The notes beneath the pieces were generated by a model. That model was not told the DNA's origin. It made no database searches and saw only the letters and a program-made list of their open reading frames with translations. From contig CAJWKU010000002.1 in NCBI GenBank assembly GCA_913043005.1, forward strand, positions 82,149 to 146,148: DNA of 64,000 nucleotides. Reading direction: 5' to 3'. Position numbers and translations under genes: made by a program. The stretch comes from an uncultured Cryomorphaceae bacterium (lineage in GTDB: Bacteria; Bacteroidota; Bacteroidia; Flavobacteriales; Schleiferiaceae). Shown here piece after piece: positions 18,847 to 30,442 of this stretch (its first letter is position 1; the number at the start of each line of letters is the position of its first letter).

Positions 18847-19155
18847 TTAGGCCTGGCCCGTTGGTCCCCCGAAATGAATTGGAATTTGGGGGTGATCAGT
18901 TTCTGATATTTTTCCGTGTGCAGTCTCGAATCGAGCAACATTTTCGTCAAGAGCGCTTATTAGTCTTTTAGCATGCTGAGGGGTTAAAATAACACGAGCC
19001 TTTACCCGCGCTTTCGGTAAACCTGGCATCATCTGAATAAAGTCTAGAACAAATTCTGAAGGTGAATGATTAATCACAGCCAAATTGCTGTAAATTCCAT
19101 CAGCCATTTCTGGACTTAGTTCAATTTGAACTTGATTTTCTTTATCATCACTCAT
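18847..19155 (-). CDS. DUF3467 protein, last gene of the rpoBC operon
   Basis: A 102-residue acidic-to-neutral cytoplasmic protein. Its layout matches DUF3467: an ELSPEMADGIYSNLAVINHSPSEFVLDF core, a PGLPKARVKARVILTP strand, and an HAKRLISALDENVARFE helix. The biochemical role is unknown. It starts 12 bases after the rpoC stop on the same strand with no terminator between, so it should be cotranscribed with RNA polymerase. From memory, this position is common in Bacteroidota. The Gly/Pro-rich tail after residue 90 is probably disordered. Confidence 0.85.
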   Translation of the reverse strand: MSDDKENQVQIELSPEMADGIYSNLAVINHSPSEFVLDFIQMMPGLPKARVKARVILTPQHAKRLISALDENVARFETAHGKISETDHPQIPIHFGGPTGQA

Positions 19156-19167
19156 ACCATCAACATA

Positions 19168-22100
19168 TTAATCCTCAACATCAATATCTACTGTCTTTCT
19201 TGACATCATTTCCTCATATTCATCTTTACTTCCCACGACAGAAGTATAGTACTTTTTAAGACCTGTACCTGCAGGAATACGATGACCAACAATCACATTC
19301 TCTTTCAATCCCTCAAGAGTATCTTGCTTAGCAGCAATTGCCGCTTCATTCAATACTTTAGTAGTTTCCTGGAAAGATGCAGCAGAGACCCAAGATTTTG
19401 TCTGAAGAGAAGCCCTGGTAATACCCTGTAAAATAAGCTTAGCCGTTGCTGGCTCTGCATCTCGTGCTTCAACTATAATTTTATCTGATCGCTTCAAGAG
19501 GGAATTCTCATCACGGAGTCTTCTGGTAGATATCTTCATTCCCGCTTTTAATGAATCGCTCTCTCCAGCGTCAACAACAATTTTTCTGTCAAAAATTGAA
19601 TCGTTTTCAGTTATAAAATCAATTGTATGCTCCAAATGGCCTTCAAGGAAAGATGTATCTCCACCATCGACTATTTCCACTTTACGCATCATCTGCCGCA
19701 CAATCACTTCAAAATGTTTATCATTAATTTTCACTCCCTGCAAACGATAAACTTCTTGGATTTCATTTACCAAGTACTCTTGAACTGCAGTAGGGCCCTG
19801 TATAGCAAGGATATCTGCAGGCGTAATAGCTCCATCACTCAAAGCAGATCCAGCGCGAACAAAATCATTTTCTTGAACCAATATTTGCTTTGATAAATTT
19901 ATCAAATATTTTCTTTGCTCACCTGTCTTACTTTCAATGATAATCTCACGATTTCCACGCTTAATTTTACCATAAGAAACAGTACCATCAATTGCAGCAA
20001 CTACTGAAGGATTAGAAGGGTTTCTTGCTTCAAATAATTCTGTGACACGAGGAAGACCACCTGTAATATCCCCAGCCTTTGCTCCACGTCGAGGAATTTT
20101 TACTAATATTTTTCCTGCTTTTATTTCTTCTGATTCATCAACCATAAGATGCGCACCGACAGGTAAGGTGTAATGCTTTATTTCATTACCTTTCTTGTCC
20201 ATGACTTTTAGCATCGATACTAATTTCTTATTTCGATTATCAGAAATAACCTTGTCCTGGAAACCTGTTTGTTCGTCAATTTCAACTTTATAAGTTACAC
20301 CTTGAACAATATCTTGATATGCAATAGTTCCCGCATGTTCTGAAATAATAACAGCATTATACGGATCCCACGAACATATGACATCGCCTTTCTTGACTTT
20401 ATCTCCACTTTTCACAAGTAAGCTCGATCCGTAAGGAATATTACCAGTCATGACGGCAATACCTGTATTCGAATCAACTACCTTCATTTCTCCAGTCCTA
20501 CCGATAACTATATTAGACTTTTTCCCGTCACTATTCTCACCGATAACAGTACGAACCTCTTCAAGTTCAACTGTACCGTCAAATTTCGCACTTAGATTAC
20601 TTATTTCAGAGACATTACCAGCGGTTCCACCAACGTGGAAAGTACGCAATGTCAACTGTGTTCCTGGCTCTCCAATTGATTGAGCTGCTAAAACACCAAC
20701 AGCCTCTCCTTTTTGAACAAACTTAGCAGTAGACAAGTTTCGACCATAGCATTTTGCACAAATCCCACGTTTACTTTCACACGTTAGAGGAGAACGAACT
20801 TCAACAGATTCAATCGGTGATTTACCTATTTTAACAGCCGTAATATCTGAAATCATTTCACCTGACTCAACATAAGTTTCACCTGTAAGAGGATCAATAA
20901 CATCCATAAGAGAAACACGTCCAGCTATTCTTTCAGATAAAGACTCTACAATTTCTTCATTCTTTCTTAATGCCTGAATCTCCAGCCCCCTTAACGTTCC
21001 GCAGTCATCTTCATTCACTATGACATCCTGAGCAACATCGTGAAGACGACGAGTCAAATACCCAGCATCTGCCGTTTTTAATGCAGTATCAGCAAGTCCT
21101 TTACGAGCACCGTGAGTTGAAATGAAATACTCAAGAATAGATAGCCCCTCTTTAAAGTTAGATATGATAGGGTTTTCGATAATTTCACCACCACTAGAAC
21201 CGGATTTTTGAGGTTTCGCCATCAAACCACGCATTCCGGATAACTGACGAATCTGTTCTTTTGAACCACGAGCACCAGAATCTAACATCATATATATTGG
21301 GTTAAAGCCTTGACGGTCATTTATTAACTGAGACATTGCTGACTGAGTTAACCGAGCATTTGCATTTGTCCAAACATCAATAACTTGATTATACCTCTCG
21401 TTATTCGTTATCAGTCCCATATTATAATTAGTAAGTATGCCTTCTACTTCAGTATCAGCTCCACTAATCAAGGATTCTTTTATCTCCGGAACCATAATAT
21501 CACCCAGTGAAAATGACAAGCCTCCAAAAAATGCGTTTGAATAACCTAGGTTCTTCATTTCATCCAAAAACTTAGCCGTTCTTGGAACATCTGTTCTCGT
21601 TAGAATTCCAGCAATAATATCTCGTAAAGCTTTCTTTGTTAAAACCTCATTTATAAATCCAACTCCTTCCGGAACAACTTGGTTAAATAACACGCGGCCT
21701 ACGCTAGTTTCAATTACCTTGGAAATAAGGTTACCATCTTCCCCATCAACCAAAGTTCTGACTTTGATATATGCATTTAAATCAACACGCTTTTCATTGT
21801 AGGCAATATTTACCTCTTCAGCTGAATAAAAAGTCATCCCCTCGCCTTTAACGGAATCTCCAGGCAGGTTTCTTTTTGCTTTCGTCATATAATACAAGCC
21901 TAATACCATATCCTGGGATGGAACTGTTATCGGTGAACCATTTGCTGGATTCAATATATTATGAGAGGCAAGCATTAATATCTGAGCTTCTAAGATCGCA
22001 GCAGGTCCTAGTGGTAAATGAACCGCCATTTGATCACCGTCAAAATCTGCATTAAACGCAGTACAAGTAAGCGGGTGCAGTTGAATTGCTTTACCCTCTA

Positions 22101-23472
22101 TCATTTTCGGTTGAAAAGCTTGAATTCCCAATCTATGAAGAGTTGGGGCCCGATTCAGTAGTACTGGGTGCCCCTTCATTACATTCTCTAAAATATCCCA
22201 AACAACTGCTTCCCTATTGTCAATAATTTTTTTTGCTGACTTAACGGTCTTAACAATACCTCTTTCAATAAGCTTACGGACAATAAATGGTTTGTATAAC
22301 TCAGCAGCCATTCCTTTTGGAAGTCCGCATTCATGTAGTTTTAAATCTGGTCCAATAACAATAACCGAACGTGCAGAATAATCTACACGTTTTCCTAGTA
22401 AATTCTGTCTGAACCTACCCTGCTTACCTTTAAGACTATCGCTAAGTGATTTTAATGGACGATTACTCTCTGTTTTGACAGCACTTGCTTTTCGGGTATT
22501 ATCAAATAAACTATCTACCGACTCTTGAAGCATACGTTTCTCATTACGCAGAATGACCTCTGGAGCCTTGATTTCAAGCAAACGTTTCAATCGATTATTT
22601 CGAATTATCACTCTTCGATACAAATCATTAAGATCAGATGTCGCAAATCTTCCACCATCTAGAGGTACAAGGGGCCGTAATTCTGGTGGTATGATTGGTA
22701 CAACTTTTATCAGCATCCATTCAGGTTTATTTTCCATTCGAGAATTAGCATCACGCATAGACTCAACGACTTGAAGACGTTTCAATGCTTCTTGTTTACG
22801 CTGTTGAGATGTCTCTTTAGCAGCTTTATCTCTGAGATCATATGACATTTGATCTAAGTCAAGTCTCTGAATCAGCATCAATAAAGCTTCTGCTCCCATT
22901 TTAGCAATGAACTTAGTTGGATCGGTATCATCTAGGTACATGTTTTCTGCAGGGAGTCGATCTAAGGCATCTAAATACTCCTCTTCAGTCAAGAATTGCA
23001 TGTGAGTAAATTCATTACCCTCATCATCCACAGCTGAACCATTTTGAATAACAATATATCTTTCATAATATATTATCATATCCAATTTTTTAGTTGGGAT
23101 TCCAAGCAGGTAACCAATCTTATTCGGTAAAGACCGGAAGTACCAAATATGAGCAACGGGTACAACAAGATTAATGTGACCTATGCGTTCGCGACGCACT
23201 TTTTTCTCGGTAACTTCGACACCACAACGGTCGCAAACAATACCCTTGTATCGAATGCGCTTATACTTTCCACAAGCACATTCAAAATCCTTTACGGGGC
23301 CAAAAATACGCTCACAAAACAAACCATCACGTTCGGGTTTATGTGTTCTATAATTAATAGTTTCTGGCTTTAAAACTTCCCCACTTGAGCGTTCCAAAAG
23401 GAACTCTGGTGATGCCAATCCAATCGTTATCGATTGAAAGCTGCCGGTTGTATTTGTTTCTGATTTTCTCAT
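19168..23472 (-). CDS. rpoC: DNA-directed RNA polymerase subunit beta'
   Basis: RpoC (1434 residues) carries the catalytic Mg2+ site. [15 protein letters not shown] near residue 470 holds the three metal-binding aspartates. The N-terminal zinc finger [20 protein letters not shown] and the second zinc site ([13 protein letters not shown]) are intact. [14 protein letters not shown], the bridge-helix/trigger-loop region ([14 protein letters not shown]) and the C-terminal [17 protein letters not shown] are all recognisable. The gene follows rpoB by 37 bases. It is full length with no frameshift. Confidence 0.98.
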   Translation of the reverse strand: MRKSETNTTGSFQSITIGLASPEFLLERSSGEVLKPETINYRTHKPERDGLFCERIFGPVKDFECACGKYKRIRYKGIVCDRCGVEVTEKKVRRERIGHINLVVPVAHIWYFRSLPNKIGYLLGIPTKKLDMIIYYERYIVIQNGSAVDDEGNEFTHMQFLTEEEYLDALDRLPAENMYLDDTDPTKFIAKMGAEALLMLIQRLDLDQMSYDLRDKAAKETSQQRKQEALKRLQVVESMRDANSRMENKPEWMLIKVVPIIPPELRPLVPLDGGRFATSDLNDLYRRVIIRNNRLKRLLEIKAPEVILRNEKRMLQESVDSLFDNTRKASAVKTESNRPLKSLSDSLKGKQGRFRQNLLGKRVDYSARSVIVIGPDLKLHECGLPKGMAAELYKPFIVRKLIERGIVKTVKSAKKIIDNREAVVWDILENVMKGHPVLLNRAPTLHRLGIQAFQPKMIEGKAIQLHPLTCTAFNADFDGDQMAVHLPLGPAAILEAQILMLASHNILNPANGSPITVPSQDMVLGLYYMTKAKRNLPGDSVKGEGMTFYSAEEVNIAYNEKRVDLNAYIKVRTLVDGEDGNLISKVIETSVGRVLFNQVVPEGVGFINEVLTKKALRDIIAGILTRTDVPRTAKFLDEMKNLGYSNAFFGGLSFSLGDIMVPEIKESLISGADTEVEGILTNYNMGLITNNERYNQVIDVWTNANARLTQSAMSQLINDRQGFNPIYMMLDSGARGSKEQIRQLSGMRGLMAKPQKSGSSGGEIIENPIISNFKEGLSILEYFISTHGARKGLADTALKTADAGYLTRRLHDVAQDVIVNEDDCGTLRGLEIQALRKNEEIVESLSERIAGRVSLMDVIDPLTGETYVESGEMISDITAVKIGKSPIESVEVRSPLTCESKRGICAKCYGRNLSTAKFVQKGEAVGVLAAQSIGEPGTQLTLRTFHVGGTAGNVSEISNLSAKFDGTVELEEVRTVIGENSDGKKSNIVIGRTGEMKVVDSNTGIAVMTGNIPYGSSLLVKSGDKVKKGDVICSWDPYNAVIISEHAGTIAYQDIVQGVTYKVEIDEQTGFQDKVISDNRNKKLVSMLKVMDKKGNEIKHYTLPVGAHLMVDESEEIKAGKILVKIPRRGAKAGDITGGLPRVTELFEARNPSNPSVVAAIDGTVSYGKIKRGNREIIIESKTGEQRKYLINLSKQILVQENDFVRAGSALSDGAITPADILAIQGPTAVQEYLVNEIQEVYRLQGVKINDKHFEVIVRQMMRKVEIVDGGDTSFLEGHLEHTIDFITENDSIFDRKIVVDAGESDSLKAGMKISTRRLRDENSLLKRSDKIIVEARDAEPATAKLILQGITRASLQTKSWVSAASFQETTKVLNEAAIAAKQDTLEGLKENVIVGHRIPAGTGLKKYYTSVVGSKDEYEEMMSRKTVDIDVED

Positions 23473-23509
23473 AGCTCTACTATCAGTATGTGATTTTCAA
23501 TAATTTCAA

Positions 23510-26500
23510 TTAGTCTAGGTTGACTTTAAGTCCAAGTCCTTGTAATTCGTGAAGTAATACGTTAAAAGACTCAGGGATTCCTGGTTCTGGCATACGATCA
23601 CCTTTCACTATTGCCTCATATGTTTTGGCACGCCCGATAACATCATCAGACTTCACAGTAAGAATTTCTCTCAAAATATTTGATGCCCCAAATGCTTCTA
23701 AAGCCCAAACTTCCATTTCACCAAATCTTTGGCCTCCAAACTGCGCTTTACCTCCCAACGGCTGCTGCGTAATTAAGGAATATGGCCCTATCGAACGTGC
23801 ATGCATTTTGTCATCAACCATATGGCCAAGCTTCAACATATAAATAACACCCACAGTAGCTTTTTGATCAAAAGCTACTCCTGTACCCCCATCGTATAGC
23901 TGCGTATGGCCAAACGTTGGAATTCCAGCTTCTTCGGTGTAGCCTGTAATTTCATCCAAAGTTGCTCCATCAAAAATTGGAGTTGCAAATTTCTCTCCTG
24001 TTTTTAGCCCAGCCCAGCCCAGAACCGTTTCATATATCTGACCAATATTCATACGAGAAGGAACACCCAAAGGATTTAAGACAATATCAACTGGAGTTCC
24101 ATCTGAAAGGAAAGGCATATCTTCTTCACGAACAATTTTCGCTACAATACCCTTGTTACCGTGACGTCCAGCCATTTTATCCCCAACCTTAAGCTTGCGC
24201 TTTTTAGCAATAATAACTTTCGCCATTTTCACAATGCCAGCTGGTAATTCATCTCCAACAGAAATAGTAAATTTCTGGCGCCGGTAGACACCACCCATAT
24301 CACTCTCCTTGATTTTATAATTATGAAGAAGGTTATCTATTGATTTATTTCTTGAGTCGTCCGTAGTCCATGTCCCACCGGTTAGGTGAGTGTAATCATC
24401 TATTCCATTTAAGATCTTCAAGGTAAACTTAGTGCCCTTTGGAACAATTTCTTCATTTAGGTCATTAGTAACACCCTGACATGTCTTTCCCGAGACCAGT
24501 TTAGCAAGTTTTTCAATTAAAACCACCCTCAGATTATCAAGCTGAGAATTAAATTTGGATTCTAAAGATTGAAGCTCTTCTTTGTCCCGAATTCGTTGAC
24601 GCTTGTCCTTGACGCTTCGACTAAAAAGTTTCTTATCAATTACAACACCATGCAATGATGGTGATGCCTTCAAAGAAGCATCTCTAACATCACCTGCTTT
24701 ATCTCCAAATATCGCACGCAAAAGTTTCTCTTCTGGAGAAGGGTCACTTTCACCTTTCGGGGTTATTTTTCCAATTAAAATATCTCCAGGATTAACCTCA
24801 GCTCCAACTCTAATAATACCATTTTCATCAAGATCTTTAGTTGCCTCTTCACTCACGTTTGGTATATCAGAAGTTAATTCTTCCATTCCCAATTTTGTAT
24901 CTCTAACATCCAAGGTATATTCATCCATATGGATAGAAGTGAATATATCTTCCCTTACTACTCGCTCATTAATTACAATAGCATCCTCAAAATTGTAACC
25001 TTTCCATGGCATAAATGATACCAAAAGATTTCGCCCTAAAGCTAATTCTCCTCCTTGGGTAGCATATCCTTCGCACAAAACTTGTCCACGATCAACTCTT
25101 TCGCCACTTTTAACAATTGGTTTAAGATTGATTGTTGTACTCTGATTTGTTTTTAAGAATTTAGTCAGGGGATAGGATTTCGTAGCAGAATCAAAACTTA
25201 CTAGCTCTTCATCATCCGTGCGATCGTAATCAATCTGAATTTCTTTCGCATCCACGTACCTTACTACTCCGGGACCCTCGGCATTAATTAAAACGCGAGA
25301 ATCATGTGCAACTTGAAGCTCTAATCCTGTTCCAACAATTGGAGATTCAGGCCTCAACAGAGGCACCGCTTGTCGCATCATATTTGACCCCATTAGGGCA
25401 CGATTAGCATCATCATGCTCCAAAAATGGAATCAAGGAGGCTGAAATAGATGCAATCTGATTAGGAGCGACATCCATCAGGTCAACCTTTTTCGGATCAA
25501 CAACAGGAAAATCACCTTCATCTCTCGCTTTTACCTTATCGTTTACAAATGTCCCATCCGAATTCAACGGAGCATTTGCTTGAGCAATAACTTTACTCTC
25601 TTCTGCATCTGCTGCAAAATAAACTGGTTCGGTATCAAGCTGAACTCTTCCTTCATCGTCAACTGATCGGTAAGGGGTCTCTATGAATCCCATACTATTA
25701 ACTTTAGCGTAGACACACAAAGATGAAATTAATCCAATATTGGGACCTTCAGGTGTCTCGATGGGACATAACCGACCATAATGAGTATAATGGACATCAC
25801 GAACCTCAAATCCAGCTCTCTCCCGACTAAGACCTCCAGGTCCTAGAGCAGAGAGACGACGTTTGTGCGTAATCTCTGCTAGTGGATTGGTTTGATCCAT
25901 AAATTGACTCAATTGATTGGTACCAAAAAACGAATTAATCACTGAGCTCAATGTTTTCGCATTGATTAAGTCAACCGGAGTAAAAACTTCATTGTCCCTT
26001 ACGTTCATCCTTTCTCTGATAGTTCTCGCCATTCTAGCAAGACCAACTCCAAACTGATTCGCCATTTGCTCACCAACAGTGCGGACTCTTCTATTTGAAA
26101 GGTGATCAATATCATCAATTTCAGCTTTGGAGTTAATCAATTCAATTAAGTATTTTATGATTGAAATTATATCTTGCTTACTTAATACTTGTTGATCTTT
26201 TTCAATATCCAAATTTAATTTATTATTCAGTCGATAACGTCCAACCTCTCCTAGGCTATATCGTTGTTCGGAGAAGAATAATTTATCAATGATTCCACGC
26301 GCCGTTTCTTCATCGGGCGGTTCGGCATTACGTAATTGTCTGTAAATATGCTCTACTGCCTCGATTTCAGAATTTGTAGGATCCTTTTGAAGTGTATTAT
26401 AAATTATTGAGAATTCACCTTCAATAACATCTTTTTTATGCAATAAAATAGTCGGCACTTCTGCCTCGAGAATCATTGCAACATGATCTTTCTCAAGTAT

Positions 26501-27319
26501 TGTATCCCGATCGAGAATTACCTCATTTCTTTCAATTGATACGACTTCACCTGTATCCTCATCAACAAAATCTTCGATCCAAGTTTTTAAAACACGAGCA
26601 GCTAATTTCCTACCTACGGTACGCTTTAAACCAGCCTTGGAGACTTTAATCTCTTCAGCAAGATCAAATATTTCGAGAATATCCTTATCCCGCTCATAAC
26701 CAATTGCACGAAATAAAGTTGTAACTGGTAATTTCTTTTTCCGATCAATGTATGCGTACATAACATTGTTTATATCCGTAGCAAATTCTATCCAACTACC
26801 TTTAAATGGTATCACCCTTGCAGAATATAACTTTGTGCCATTGGCGTGGAAACTTTGTCCAAAGAAAACACCAGGTGACCTGTGAAGTTGTGAAACGATC
26901 ACACGCTCCGCTCCATTCACAATAAAAGTACCACGAGGACTCATATATGGAATTGTACCCAAGTAAACATCTTGCACGATTGTTTCAAAATCCTCATGCT
27001 CTGGGTCAGTACAATATAATTTTAATCGAGCTTTTAGAGGAACACTAAAGGTCAGTCCACGCTCTATACATTCCATTTCCCGATACCTTGGAGGATCGAC
27101 GAAATAGTCTATAAATTCCAAAACAAACTGGTTTCGCGAATCTGATATTGGGAAATTCTCGTTAAACGTTTTAAAAAGGCCCTCATCAGAACGGTCTTCA
27201 GGTTTAGTATCGATTTGAAAGAAGTCCCTAAATGACTTGATCTGAATATCAAGAAAATCAGGAGTATCTGCCTGAGCGAAAGTAGAGGTGAAGTTAATTC
27301 GCGGTTGAACGTGCGCCAT
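23510..27319 (-). CDS. rpoB: DNA-directed RNA polymerase subunit beta
   Basis: RpoB (1269 residues) forms the other side of the RNA polymerase cleft. Recognisable regions are [10 protein letters not shown], the rifampicin-pocket segment ([38 protein letters not shown], quoted in parts), [23 protein letters not shown] and the C-terminal [21 protein letters not shown]. The rifampicin pocket looks wild type: Gln, Asp, His and Ser are at the usual positions. The 96 bases between rplL and rpoB contain a strong hairpin (separate entry). The gene is full length. Confidence 0.98.
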   Translation of the reverse strand: MAHVQPRINFTSTFAQADTPDFLDIQIKSFRDFFQIDTKPEDRSDEGLFKTFNENFPISDSRNQFVLEFIDYFVDPPRYREMECIERGLTFSVPLKARLKLYCTDPEHEDFETIVQDVYLGTIPYMSPRGTFIVNGAERVIVSQLHRSPGVFFGQSFHANGTKLYSARVIPFKGSWIEFATDINNVMYAYIDRKKKLPVTTLFRAIGYERDKDILEIFDLAEEIKVSKAGLKRTVGRKLAARVLKTWIEDFVDEDTGEVVSIERNEVILDRDTILEKDHVAMILEAEVPTILLHKKDVIEGEFSIIYNTLQKDPTNSEIEAVEHIYRQLRNAEPPDEETARGIIDKLFFSEQRYSLGEVGRYRLNNKLNLDIEKDQQVLSKQDIISIIKYLIELINSKAEIDDIDHLSNRRVRTVGEQMANQFGVGLARMARTIRERMNVRDNEVFTPVDLINAKTLSSVINSFFGTNQLSQFMDQTNPLAEITHKRRLSALGPGGLSRERAGFEVRDVHYTHYGRLCPIETPEGPNIGLISSLCVYAKVNSMGFIETPYRSVDDEGRVQLDTEPVYFAADAEESKVIAQANAPLNSDGTFVNDKVKARDEGDFPVVDPKKVDLMDVAPNQIASISASLIPFLEHDDANRALMGSNMMRQAVPLLRPESPIVGTGLELQVAHDSRVLINAEGPGVVRYVDAKEIQIDYDRTDDEELVSFDSATKSYPLTKFLKTNQSTTINLKPIVKSGERVDRGQVLCEGYATQGGELALGRNLLVSFMPWKGYNFEDAIVINERVVREDIFTSIHMDEYTLDVRDTKLGMEELTSDIPNVSEEATKDLDENGIIRVGAEVNPGDILIGKITPKGESDPSPEEKLLRAIFGDKAGDVRDASLKASPSLHGVVIDKKLFSRSVKDKRQRIRDKEELQSLESKFNSQLDNLRVVLIEKLAKLVSGKTCQGVTNDLNEEIVPKGTKFTLKILNGIDDYTHLTGGTWTTDDSRNKSIDNLLHNYKIKESDMGGVYRRQKFTISVGDELPAGIVKMAKVIIAKKRKLKVGDKMAGRHGNKGIVAKIVREEDMPFLSDGTPVDIVLNPLGVPSRMNIGQIYETVLGWAGLKTGEKFATPIFDGATLDEITGYTEEAGIPTFGHTQLYDGGTGVAFDQKATVGVIYMLKLGHMVDDKMHARSIGPYSLITQQPLGGKAQFGGQRFGEMEVWALEAFGASNILREILTVKSDDVIGRAKTYEAIVKGDRMPEPGIPESFNVLLHELQGLGLKVNLD

Positions 27320-27358
27320 AAAACTCGACTATTGATGAATATTAATGAAATACGAAAA

Positions 27359-27397
27359 GGTTTAGGACTTAAAACTTGTGTTTTAAGAGCCTAAACC
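27359..27397 (-). promoter_or_regulatory. Long hairpin between rplL and rpoB (candidate attenuator or RNase III site)
   Basis: GGTTTAGG (27359-27366) pairs with CCTAAACC (27390-27397), and inside it CTTAAAAC pairs with GTTTTAAG around a TTGT loop. That gives about 16 base pairs with one small internal loop. In the minus-strand transcript the stem is followed by TTTTCG, a weak U-tract. In E. coli the same interval holds a partial terminator and an RNase III cleavage site that set the ratio of ribosomal protein to RNA polymerase synthesis. The equivalent role here is inferred from position and structure. Confidence 0.6.
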
Positions 27398-27415
27398 CGA
27401 ATGCTAATGTTCTAA

Positions 27416-27793
27416 TTATTTAAGCTCAACTTCAGCTCCAGCCTCCTCAAGTTGCTTCTTGAGTGCATCAGCTTCATCCTTGCTTACACCTTCCTTAATC
27501 GGTGCTGGAGCTGCATCTACTGCGTCTTTAGCATCTTTAAGACCTAGGCCTGTTAATTCTTTAACCGCCTTAACTACAGCTAACTTAGAAGGGCCTGAAC
27601 TCTTCAAGATAACATCAAAAGATGATTTTTCTTCAGCAGCGGCTTCTCCGCCAGCAGCCGGTCCTGCAGCAACTGCAACAGCAGCAGCAGCCGGCTCAAT
27701 ACTGTACTCCTCCTTGAGGTAGTCAGCAAGTTCTTTAACTTCTTTAACTGTCAAATTGACTAAAGAGTCTCCGAGGTTTTTTATGTCAGCCAT
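27416..27793 (-). CDS. rplL: 50S ribosomal protein bL12 (L7/L12)
   Basis: The 125-residue stalk protein that recruits translational GTPases. It has the N-terminal dimerisation part ([20 protein letters not shown]), the Ala/Gly-rich hinge and the conserved globular C-terminus ([20 protein letters not shown], then VEEAP-like [21 protein letters not shown], quoted in parts). It follows rplJ by 53 bases, as expected for the L10-(L12) stalk pair. A long hairpin lies between it and rpoB. Confidence 0.97.
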   Translation of the reverse strand: MADIKNLGDSLVNLTVKEVKELADYLKEEYSIEPAAAAVAVAAGPAAGGEAAAEEKSSFDVILKSSGPSKLAVVKAVKELTGLGLKDAKDAVDAAPAPIKEGVSKDEADALKKQLEEAGAEVELK

Positions 27794-27846
27794 TTTGGTT
27801 GATTTTAAAATTAATTTATATACACTATTAAAATATTGAAGCTGAT

Positions 27847-28371
27847 TTAAGAATTGCGCTCTTCAAGCGCCTTGATCAATCCAGATATAGTTTGACCACC
27901 GCCGGCTTGAATTCCAGAAATCACATTATTAATTGGGCTCTGCAAGAGCAGGATAACGTCCCCAATAAGTTCATTCTTAGATTTCAAGCTAGTTAACATT
28001 TCGAGCTGCTCGTCGCCAATATATATTGACTCTTCTACATAAGCCCCTTTCAACAGAGGTTTCTCACTTTTCTTTCTAAATTCTTTTATCAATTTTGCCG
28101 GAAGGTTTCCTGCTTCAGCAATCATGATACTCGAATTTCCTTTTAAAACTGATGCGAGCTCACCGAATTCCTTTGTGGATCGTTCCATCGCCTTATTTAA
28201 AAGTGCGTTTTTTACAACGGTCATTTTTACATCTGCTTTGTGGCAGGCACGACGTAAATCACTTGAATTTTTAGAATCCAACCCTTCGATATCGGTAATG
28301 TAAACCGTAGGAGATGATTCTAAAATTGATGTTAGACTATCTATCAGGGTGTTTTTTTCTTCGCGTGTCAT
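27847..28371 (-). CDS. rplJ: 50S ribosomal protein uL10
   Basis: uL10 (174 residues) anchors the L12 dimers to 23S rRNA and forms the base of the GTPase stalk. The conserved N-terminal [15 protein letters not shown], then [19 protein letters not shown] and the C-terminal helix that receives L12 are visible. The start is 14 bases after rplA. That leaves no room for an E. coli-style rplJ leader, so autogenous control, if any, must act elsewhere in the operon. Confidence 0.96.
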   Translation of the reverse strand: MTREEKNTLIDSLTSILESSPTVYITDIEGLDSKNSSDLRRACHKADVKMTVVKNALLNKAMERSTKEFGELASVLKGNSSIMIAEAGNLPAKLIKEFRKKSEKPLLKGAYVEESIYIGDEQLEMLTSLKSKNELIGDVILLLQSPINNVISGIQAGGGQTISGLIKALEERNS

Positions 28372-28385
28372 AAGAGAATATCTAT

Positions 28386-29075
28386 TTATGCGTTTTTAAC
28401 TTCAACAGCAATGCCGGGTCCCATAGTTGGGCTCAATGTAACACTGCGCATGTAGGTTCCTTTTGCAGAGGTTGGTTTCATTTTCACTATTGACGAAATA
28501 ACTTCGTTAGCATTTTCATGAATTTGGTCGGCCGTAAATGAAACTTTGCCTACCCCCGCATGAATAATTCCATAACGATCTACTTTAAAATCAATCTTAC
28601 CTGCCTTCACTTCACGTACAGCTTTGCCAATATCCATAGTAACAGTACCGGATTTAGGATTAGGCATTAGACCCCGAGGTCCTAACACTCTTCCCAAGGG
28701 ACCAAGTTTACCCATCGCTGCTGGAACGGTAATAATCACATCCACATCAGTCCAACCAGATTTAATTTTAGCCAAATAATCATCCATTCCAACGAAGTCA
28801 GCACCAGCTTCTTTTGCCTCTGCCTCCTTGTCTGGAGTAACTAAGGCTAAAACGCGAATTGTTTTTCCACTGCCATTGGGCAGGCTAACAACACCACGAA
28901 CCATTTGATTCGCTTTTCTGGGATCAACTCCCAATCTTATAGCTAAGTCAACAGAGCCGTCAAATTTACTCGTACTGACCTCCTTGACTAGAGCTGAAGC
29001 ATCCATTAAAGTATATAGCTTACCAGGAACGAGTTTATCCTCTGCAGCCTTACGATTTTTACTCAGTTTTGCCAT
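28386..29075 (-). CDS. rplA: 50S ribosomal protein uL1
   Basis: uL1 (229 residues) forms the mobile L1 stalk and contacts E-site tRNA. The start is set at the ATG at 29075 (MAKLSKNRK), 7 bases after the rplK stop. An upstream in-frame start at 29108 would overlap rplK by 26 bases and add 11 unconserved residues. Typical motifs are [35 protein letters not shown] (the RNA-binding signature) and [15 protein letters not shown]1 often represses its own operon by binding the mRNA, but I see no obvious mimic site. Confidence 0.96.
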   Translation of the reverse strand: MAKLSKNRKAAEDKLVPGKLYTLMDASALVKEVSTSKFDGSVDLAIRLGVDPRKANQMVRGVVSLPNGSGKTIRVLALVTPDKEAEAKEAGADFVGMDDYLAKIKSGWTDVDVIITVPAAMGKLGPLGRVLGPRGLMPNPKSGTVTMDIGKAVREVKAGKIDFKVDRYGIIHAGVGKVSFTADQIHENANEVISSIVKMKPTSAKGTYMRSVTLSPTMGPGIAVEVKNA

Positions 29076-29082
29076 AATCGAA

Positions 29083-29526
29083 TTAATTAAAACTTGGTTT
29101 CGAGCCACTTACTGTGAGCCCCATACTTCGGGCTGTTCCAGCAACCATTTCCATAGCAGATGCTGTAGTAAAACAATTAAGATCACTCATTTTATCTTCA
29201 GCAATCGTCTGGACTTGAGCCCATGAAACTTTGCCAACTTTTTCTAGGTTTGGTACACCGGATCCACTTTTTAGTTTTGATGCCTCTAATAACTGGACAG
29301 CAACAGGAGGTTGCTTAACAATAAAGTCAAAAGATTTATCAGAATAAACAGTTATTACTACAGGGAGTAATTTTCCTGCTTTTTCTTGTGTTCTCGCATT
29401 AAACTGCTTGCAAAACTCCATAATATTAACACCTTTAGAACCTAAAGCAGGACCTACTGGTGGTGATGGGTTAGCTGCGCCACCACGAACTTGAAGTTTC
29501 AACAATCCACTAATTTCTTTTGCCAT
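29083..29526 (-). CDS. rplK: 50S ribosomal protein uL11
   Basis: uL11 (147 residues) binds the GTPase-associated region of 23S rRNA. The N-terminal [20 protein letters not shown] proline helix, KQFNARTQ, and the C-terminal RNA-binding part ending [12 protein letters not shown] are clear. It lies between nusG (6 bases upstream) and rplA. The leader AATATAAAATG shows no Shine-Dalgarno sequence. Confidence 0.97.
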   Translation of the reverse strand: MAKEISGLLKLQVRGGAANPSPPVGPALGSKGVNIMEFCKQFNARTQEKAGKLLPVVITVYSDKSFDFIVKQPPVAVQLLEASKLKSGSGVPNLEKVGKVSWAQVQTIAEDKMSDLNCFTTASAMEMVAGTARSMGLTVSGSKPSFN

Positions 29527-29532
29527 TTTATA

Positions 29533-30090
29533 TTAATTTTCTTTTTCTACTTGCATAAAACTCAATTCGAGAGGTGTCCGACGTCCAAATATTTTAACCA
29601 TGACTTCCAACTTACGTTTATCTTCCATGATTTTCTCGATTGAACCAATGAAATCTCTAAAGGGTCCATCTATAACTTTTACTGACTCACCGATAACAAA
29701 AGGAATAGTCACATGCTCAGCAGACTCTGCTAATTCATCAACCTTACCTAGCATTCGATTCACTTCACTCGCCCGCAAGGGGGTTGGTTTACCTCCTTTA
29801 GTCTCACTTAGAAAACCAATAACATTCGTTACATTTTTCAAAGTGTGAGCAAATTCACCTGTCAGGTTTGCTTCTATCATTATATATCCTGGAAAGAAAT
29901 TTCTTTCCTTTAAAACTTTTTTTCCATTTCGTATCTGGTATACTTTTTCAGTAGGTATCAAAACTTGACCCAACAAATCAGTCATTCCAGTTCTCGCCAT
30001 CTCTGTTTCAATGTAGTGTTTGGTTTTCGTCTCCTTTCCACTAATCGCTCGGAGAGCATACCATTTCATTTCTTTAGTATCTGTCATCAT
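29533..30090 (-). CDS. nusG: Transcription termination/antitermination factor NusG
   Basis: NusG (185 residues) binds RNA polymerase and couples it to Rho or the ribosome. The N-terminal NGN domain begins KWYALRAISGKE and contains FFPGYIMIEANL. The C-terminal KOW domain is VKVIDGPFRDFIGSIEKI. Two adjacent ATGs (30090 and 30087) could both serve as start. The gene begins 2 bases after secE, so the pair is translationally linked. Confidence 0.96.
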   Translation of the reverse strand: MMTDTKEMKWYALRAISGKETKTKHYIETEMARTGMTDLLGQVLIPTEKVYQIRNGKKVLKERNFFPGYIMIEANLTGEFAHTLKNVTNVIGFLSETKGGKPTPLRASEVNRMLGKVDELAESAEHVTIPFVIGESVKVIDGPFRDFIGSIEKIMEDKRKLEVMVKIFGRRTPLELSFMQVEKEN

Positions 30091-30092
30091 AC

Positions 30093-30287
30093 TTAAGCAA
30101 AAAGAGTGTATATGAAATCCAAGACTTGGGTAATTACTTTATCCATGACAAAAATCGCCAAAGCAAAAACTAAAGAACCAACAATTACAACAATCGTACT
30201 TCTCTGTAGACTCATCCAGGAAGGCCAAGTTGCACGCTGCACAAACTCAACATAAGATTCTTTGATGTATTTGCTTATTGTTTCCAT
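30093..30287 (-). CDS. secE: Preprotein translocase subunit SecE
   Basis: A 64-residue single-span SecE, the minimal type usual in Bacteroidota. The amphipathic segment YIKESYVEFVQRATWPSW precedes one transmembrane helix (about 32-58). SecE clamps SecY in the inner-membrane translocon. It is preceded 25 bases upstream by tRNA-Trp and followed by nusG, the classical tRNA-Trp-secE-nusG order. Confidence 0.95.
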   Translation of the reverse strand: METISKYIKESYVEFVQRATWPSWMSLQRSTIVVIVGSLVFALAIFVMDKVITQVLDFIYTLFA

Positions 30288-30312
30288 CAGTTTATTTATT
30301 ACACATTTTTAG

Positions 30313-30383
30313 CACGGGTGGAGAGATTCGAACTCCCATCAATGGTTTTGGAGACCACTATTCTACCCTTGAACTACACCCGT
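30313..30383 (-). tRNA. tRNA-Trp (CCA)
   Basis: A 71-base cloverleaf read on the minus strand. The acceptor stem is ACGGGTG/CACCCGT with discriminator G, and the T arm holds GGGAGTTCGAATCTCTCC. The anticodon loop is CTCCAAA, so anticodon CCA. The 3' CCA is not encoded; the next bases are CT. It sits between tuf and secE. Confidence 0.95.
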
Positions 30384-30386
30384 AGG

Positions 30387-30425
30387 TGGATATGAAATTC
30401 AAAAAAAACTCAAATTTCGTATCCA
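30387..30425 (-). promoter_or_regulatory. Hairpin between tuf and tRNA-Trp (candidate processing site)
   Basis: TGGATATGAAATT (30387-30399) is matched by AATTTCGTATCCA (30413-30425). In the minus-strand RNA this gives 12 of 13 pairs with one C-A mismatch and a T-rich 13-base loop. No U-tract follows; the RNA runs straight into tRNA-Trp 3 bases on. A processing or RNase III-type structure that separates tuf mRNA from the tRNA fits better than a terminator. Confidence 0.45.
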
Positions 30426-30442
30426 TTTCCGGTGTTTGAATA

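Noticed and set aside
27459..27722. Ala/Ser-rich antisense ORF over rplL
   Set aside because: Shadow of the Ala-rich hinge of L7/L12 read on the other strand. Other long antisense frames over rpoB, rpoC, parC and secDF are likewise shadows with no start context.
29076..29108. Longer start for rplA
   Set aside because: It would overlap rplK by 26 bases and add residues before the conserved MAKLSKNRK start.
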